A stretch of 64,000 bases of DNA, taken from positions 1 to 64,000 of the forward strand of contig NZ_RQYW01000004.1 in NCBI RefSeq assembly GCF_003932895.1. The letters are read 5' to 3'. Each line of letters opens with the position of its first letter. Within the stretch, counting starts at the first letter, position 1. A program made the position numbers and the translations under genes. Below the pieces are notes generated by a model that ran no database searches, had not been told where the DNA came from, and saw only the letters and a program-made list of their open reading frames with translations. Source of the stretch: Leptotrichia sp. OH3620_COT-345. GTDB lineage: Bacteria > Fusobacteriota > Fusobacteriia > Fusobacteriales > Leptotrichiaceae. Positions 62,027-64,000 of this stretch are shown here, piece by piece.

Positions 62027-64000
62027 CTATTCACTTTTTAAAATTTTTTCTGCAAGTATTAATGCTATTTTCTTTTCTCCCACAGGAAAATCAATAATTA
62101 GGCTTTTGGAGTCAATACTTTTTATTTTCCCTTTTCCGAATTTAATATGTATTACTTTGTCCCCCACTTTGTATTTCAAGTCATGTCTGTGTTTCAACTC
62201 AGGAGTTCTTACGGATTTTATTGAAAAAGGATTGAAATTTTCTATTTTTGTTTTCTTCTTACCGTCTACAACTGTCATTTTTTCCATTTTCTTAGTAAAT
62301 TTTGCAAATTTTTCAGAAAGGTATTCCAAATTATCCTGTTTCATTTCATAAATAAACCTCGACGGTTTTATCATAAAGTTCATCTGTCCCCATACCATTC
62401 TTTCGGATACATGAGAAATGAAAAGTTCTTTTTTCGCTCTCGTTACCGCCACATAACAAAGCCTTCTTTCTTCTTCAATATCCTCTTCAGGTGTTTCAAA
62501 ATTACATGACGGAAAAAGTCCGTCTTCCATTCCTGCAATAAATACATAATCAAATTCAAGACCTTTTGAACTGTGTACAGTCATAAGTTTTACAAAATTT
62601 TCCTCATTTTCCATTTCATCAGTAGATGTACTGAGAGATACCATATCCAGATATTCATTTAACGAAAGTCCTTCATTCCGCTTTTGAGCTTCAGTTATAC
62701 TATTTAAAAGCTCTTCGATATTTTTTACCCTGTCTTCTTTGTTATCTTCTATCGAGTCAATGTACTTAGTTTTTGACAAAACTTCATCAAATACTTCTTT
62801 TACAGATAATTCATCCAGACTTTCATAAATTCCCTGCATCATATTATAGAAATTTGTAAGAGTTTCTTTCACGCCTGCTCTTATTCCCGCTATTTCATCT
62901 GTAAACTTAAGGGCATCCAACATTGAAAGTCCCTTTTCTTCTGCAAGAGACCCTATCTTTTCCAAAGTTTTATCCCCTATGGAACGTTTAGGAATATTTA
63001 TAATTCTTAAGAAATTATGGTTATCATTCTTATTGTTCAAAAGACTTAAATATGCTAAAATATCTTTAATTTCTTTTCTCTGGAAAAATTGCATTCCGCC
63101 ATAAATTTTATATGGAATATTTGCTCCGAGAAGTTTTTCTTCAAGAACTCTTGACTGGGCATTGGTTCTGTATAAAATTGTCATATCTTTATAAAAACAC
63201 CCTCCTGAAGATTTTGACTTTATGTTTTCGACTATATAGTCAGCTTCATTGTAGACATTTTCCGCATTGAATATTTTGATTTTTTCTCCCTGTTCACCGT
63301 CAGTCCAAAGTTTTTTCCCTTTGGAACTTTTATTATTTTTTATAATTTCATTGGCCACATCAAGTATTCTTTTTGTAGATCTGTAATTTCTTTCAAGTTT
63401 TACTACAAAAGCATCGGAATAATCTCTTTCAAAATTCAATATATTATTTATATTTGCTCCTCTGAAAGCATATATACTCTGATCTTCATCTCCTACTACA
63501 CAAATATTCTTATATTTTGAAGCAATCATATTTATTATTTGATACTGAATATCATTAGTATCCTGATATTCATCTACAACTATGTACCTGTATCTGTCCT
63601 GGACTTTTTCAAGAACGTAAGGATCTTCCAACAGTTTTCTGGCATTCAAAAGTAAATCCGAAAAATCCATTGCATTATTTGCCTTTAAAATTTGGTTATA
63701 CTTTACATATATGTCATAAAATATTTTATTGGCAGGTAATTTTATGTCTATTTCATCTTCCAGTTCCGCTGTTCCTATCCCCTGTTCTTTCAGTTTACTT
63801 ATTCTGTTGGCAATTCTACCTGATGCAAAGTCGTCATCTTTTATATCCATTTCTCTTTTTATTTTAGTAATTATCGTTTTCTGATCATCTATATCATATA
63901 TATTGAAATTTCTTCCATAACCTATTCTTTCAGAATAAGTTTTCAGCAGTCTTACTGAAAATGAATGAAATGTCGATACTACAAGGTTATACGAATCGGC
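62027..64000 (-). CDS. UvrD/PcrA-type ATP-dependent DNA helicase, N-terminus beyond the window
   Basis: The frame stays open to the right edge, giving 657 residues in the window. The 50 residues before the first in-window ATG (63850) include V-V-S-T-F-H-S-F-S-V-R-L-L (motif Ib region), so that ATG is internal and the true start, with Walker A, is outside. Visible: V-V-D-E-Y-Q-D-T-N (motif II), V-V-G-D-E-D-Q-S-I-Y-A-F-R-G-A (III), L-E-R-N-Y-R-S-T (IV), L-M-T-V-H-S-S-K-G-L-E-F (V) and V-A-V-T-R-A-K (VI). The C-terminal Tudor-like K-V-G-D-K-V-I-H-x-K-F-G-K-G is typical of PcrA, which binds RNA polymerase. Confidence 0.94.
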   Translation of the reverse strand, partial: ADSYNLVVSTFHSFSVRLLKTYSERIGYGRNFNIYDIDDQKTIITKIKREMDIKDDDFASGRIANRISKLKEQGIGTAELEDEIDIKLPANKIFYDIYVKYNQILKANNAMDFSDLLLNARKLLEDPYVLEKVQDRYRYIVVDEYQDTNDIQYQIINMIASKYKNICVVGDEDQSIYAFRGANINNILNFERDYSDAFVVKLERNYRSTKRILDVANEIIKNNKSSKGKKLWTDGEQGEKIKIFNAENVYNEADYIVENIKSKSSGGCFYKDMTILYRTNAQSRVLEEKLLGANIPYKIYGGMQFFQRKEIKDILAYLSLLNNKNDNHNFLRIINIPKRSIGDKTLEKIGSLAEEKGLSMLDALKFTDEIAGIRAGVKETLTNFYNMMQGIYESLDELSVKEVFDEVLSKTKYIDSIEDNKEDRVKNIEELLNSITEAQKRNEGLSLNEYLDMVSLSTSTDEMENEENFVKLMTVHSSKGLEFDYVFIAGMEDGLFPSCNFETPEEDIEEERRLCYVAVTRAKKELFISHVSERMVWGQMNFMIKPSRFIYEMKQDNLEYLSEKFAKFTKKMEKMTVVDGKKKTKIENFNPFSIKSVRTPELKHRHDLKYKVGDKVIHIKFGKGKIKSIDSKSLIIDFPVGEKKIALILAEKILKSE

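Overview
This window comes from a low-GC, diderm, fermentative bacterium of the Fusobacteriota, most probably family Leptotrichiaceae (Leptotrichia, Streptobacillus or relatives). The lineage call is an inference. It rests on a Gram-positive-type PolC replicase beside a lipid A operon (lpxC-fabZ-lpxA-lpxI-lpxB), a large autotransporter, a class III fructose bisphosphatase, AGGAGG ribosome-binding sites and strong A/T codon bias.

Positions 1 to about 19.6 kb, all on the minus strand, form a host glycosaminoglycan (GAG) utilization locus. In transcription order it holds kduD, kduI, two CUT1 ABC permeases, a lipoprotein solute-binding protein, a 1442-aa autotransporter, a PL8 hyaluronate/chondroitin lyase, a second binding lipoprotein, a sulfatase, a GH88 unsaturated glucuronyl hydrolase, a membrane-anchored AraC-type regulator and the first 27 codons of the ABC ATPase. 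The logic is depolymerize, import unsaturated (sulfated) oligosaccharides, desulfate and cleave in the cytoplasm, then isomerize and reduce the released 4-deoxy-uronate to 2-keto-3-deoxygluconate (KDG). The layout resembles the GAG import cluster known from Streptobacillus moniliformis.

From 20.1 to 23.6 kb there is an unusual acyl-activating enzyme-ACP-acyltransferase fusion and a seven-gene tRNA operon (Leu, Gly, Lys, Arg, CAT, Glu, Phe) with a consensus promoter.

From 24 to 38.7 kb lies a hexuronate/KDG region: kdgK, eda, uxaC, two TIM-barrel epimerase-like genes, two Gfo/Idh/MocA dehydrogenases, uxuB, uxuA, a GH3 hexosaminidase and a HAD phosphatase on the minus strand, divergent from a GPH-family sugar transporter and an IclR regulator. 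KDG is the meeting point of this pathway and the GAG locus. The dehydrogenase/epimerase quartet has no place in the known route and is the best candidate for undescribed chemistry. The divergent promoters carry mirrored copies of a candidate operator.

From 38.7 to 42 kb is a poorly conserved stretch with two unrecognized genes and possible gene remains. From 42 kb to the end are housekeeping genes: gltX, two GNATs, polC, yebC, fbp, dnaN, a sigma-70-family factor, gpsA, plsY, a MATE transporter, the lpx/fabZ operon and a UvrD/PcrA helicase cut by the right edge.

Items most worth a second look: an A9 tract separating the HAD gene's catalytic motif from its only plausible ATG; a palindrome placed exactly between the fabZ Shine-Dalgarno and start codon, with an overlapping 12-codon upstream ORF; two diverged copies of a ~270-bp intergenic repeat; and five genes whose longest-ORF start lies inside the Shine-Dalgarno of a better downstream start.
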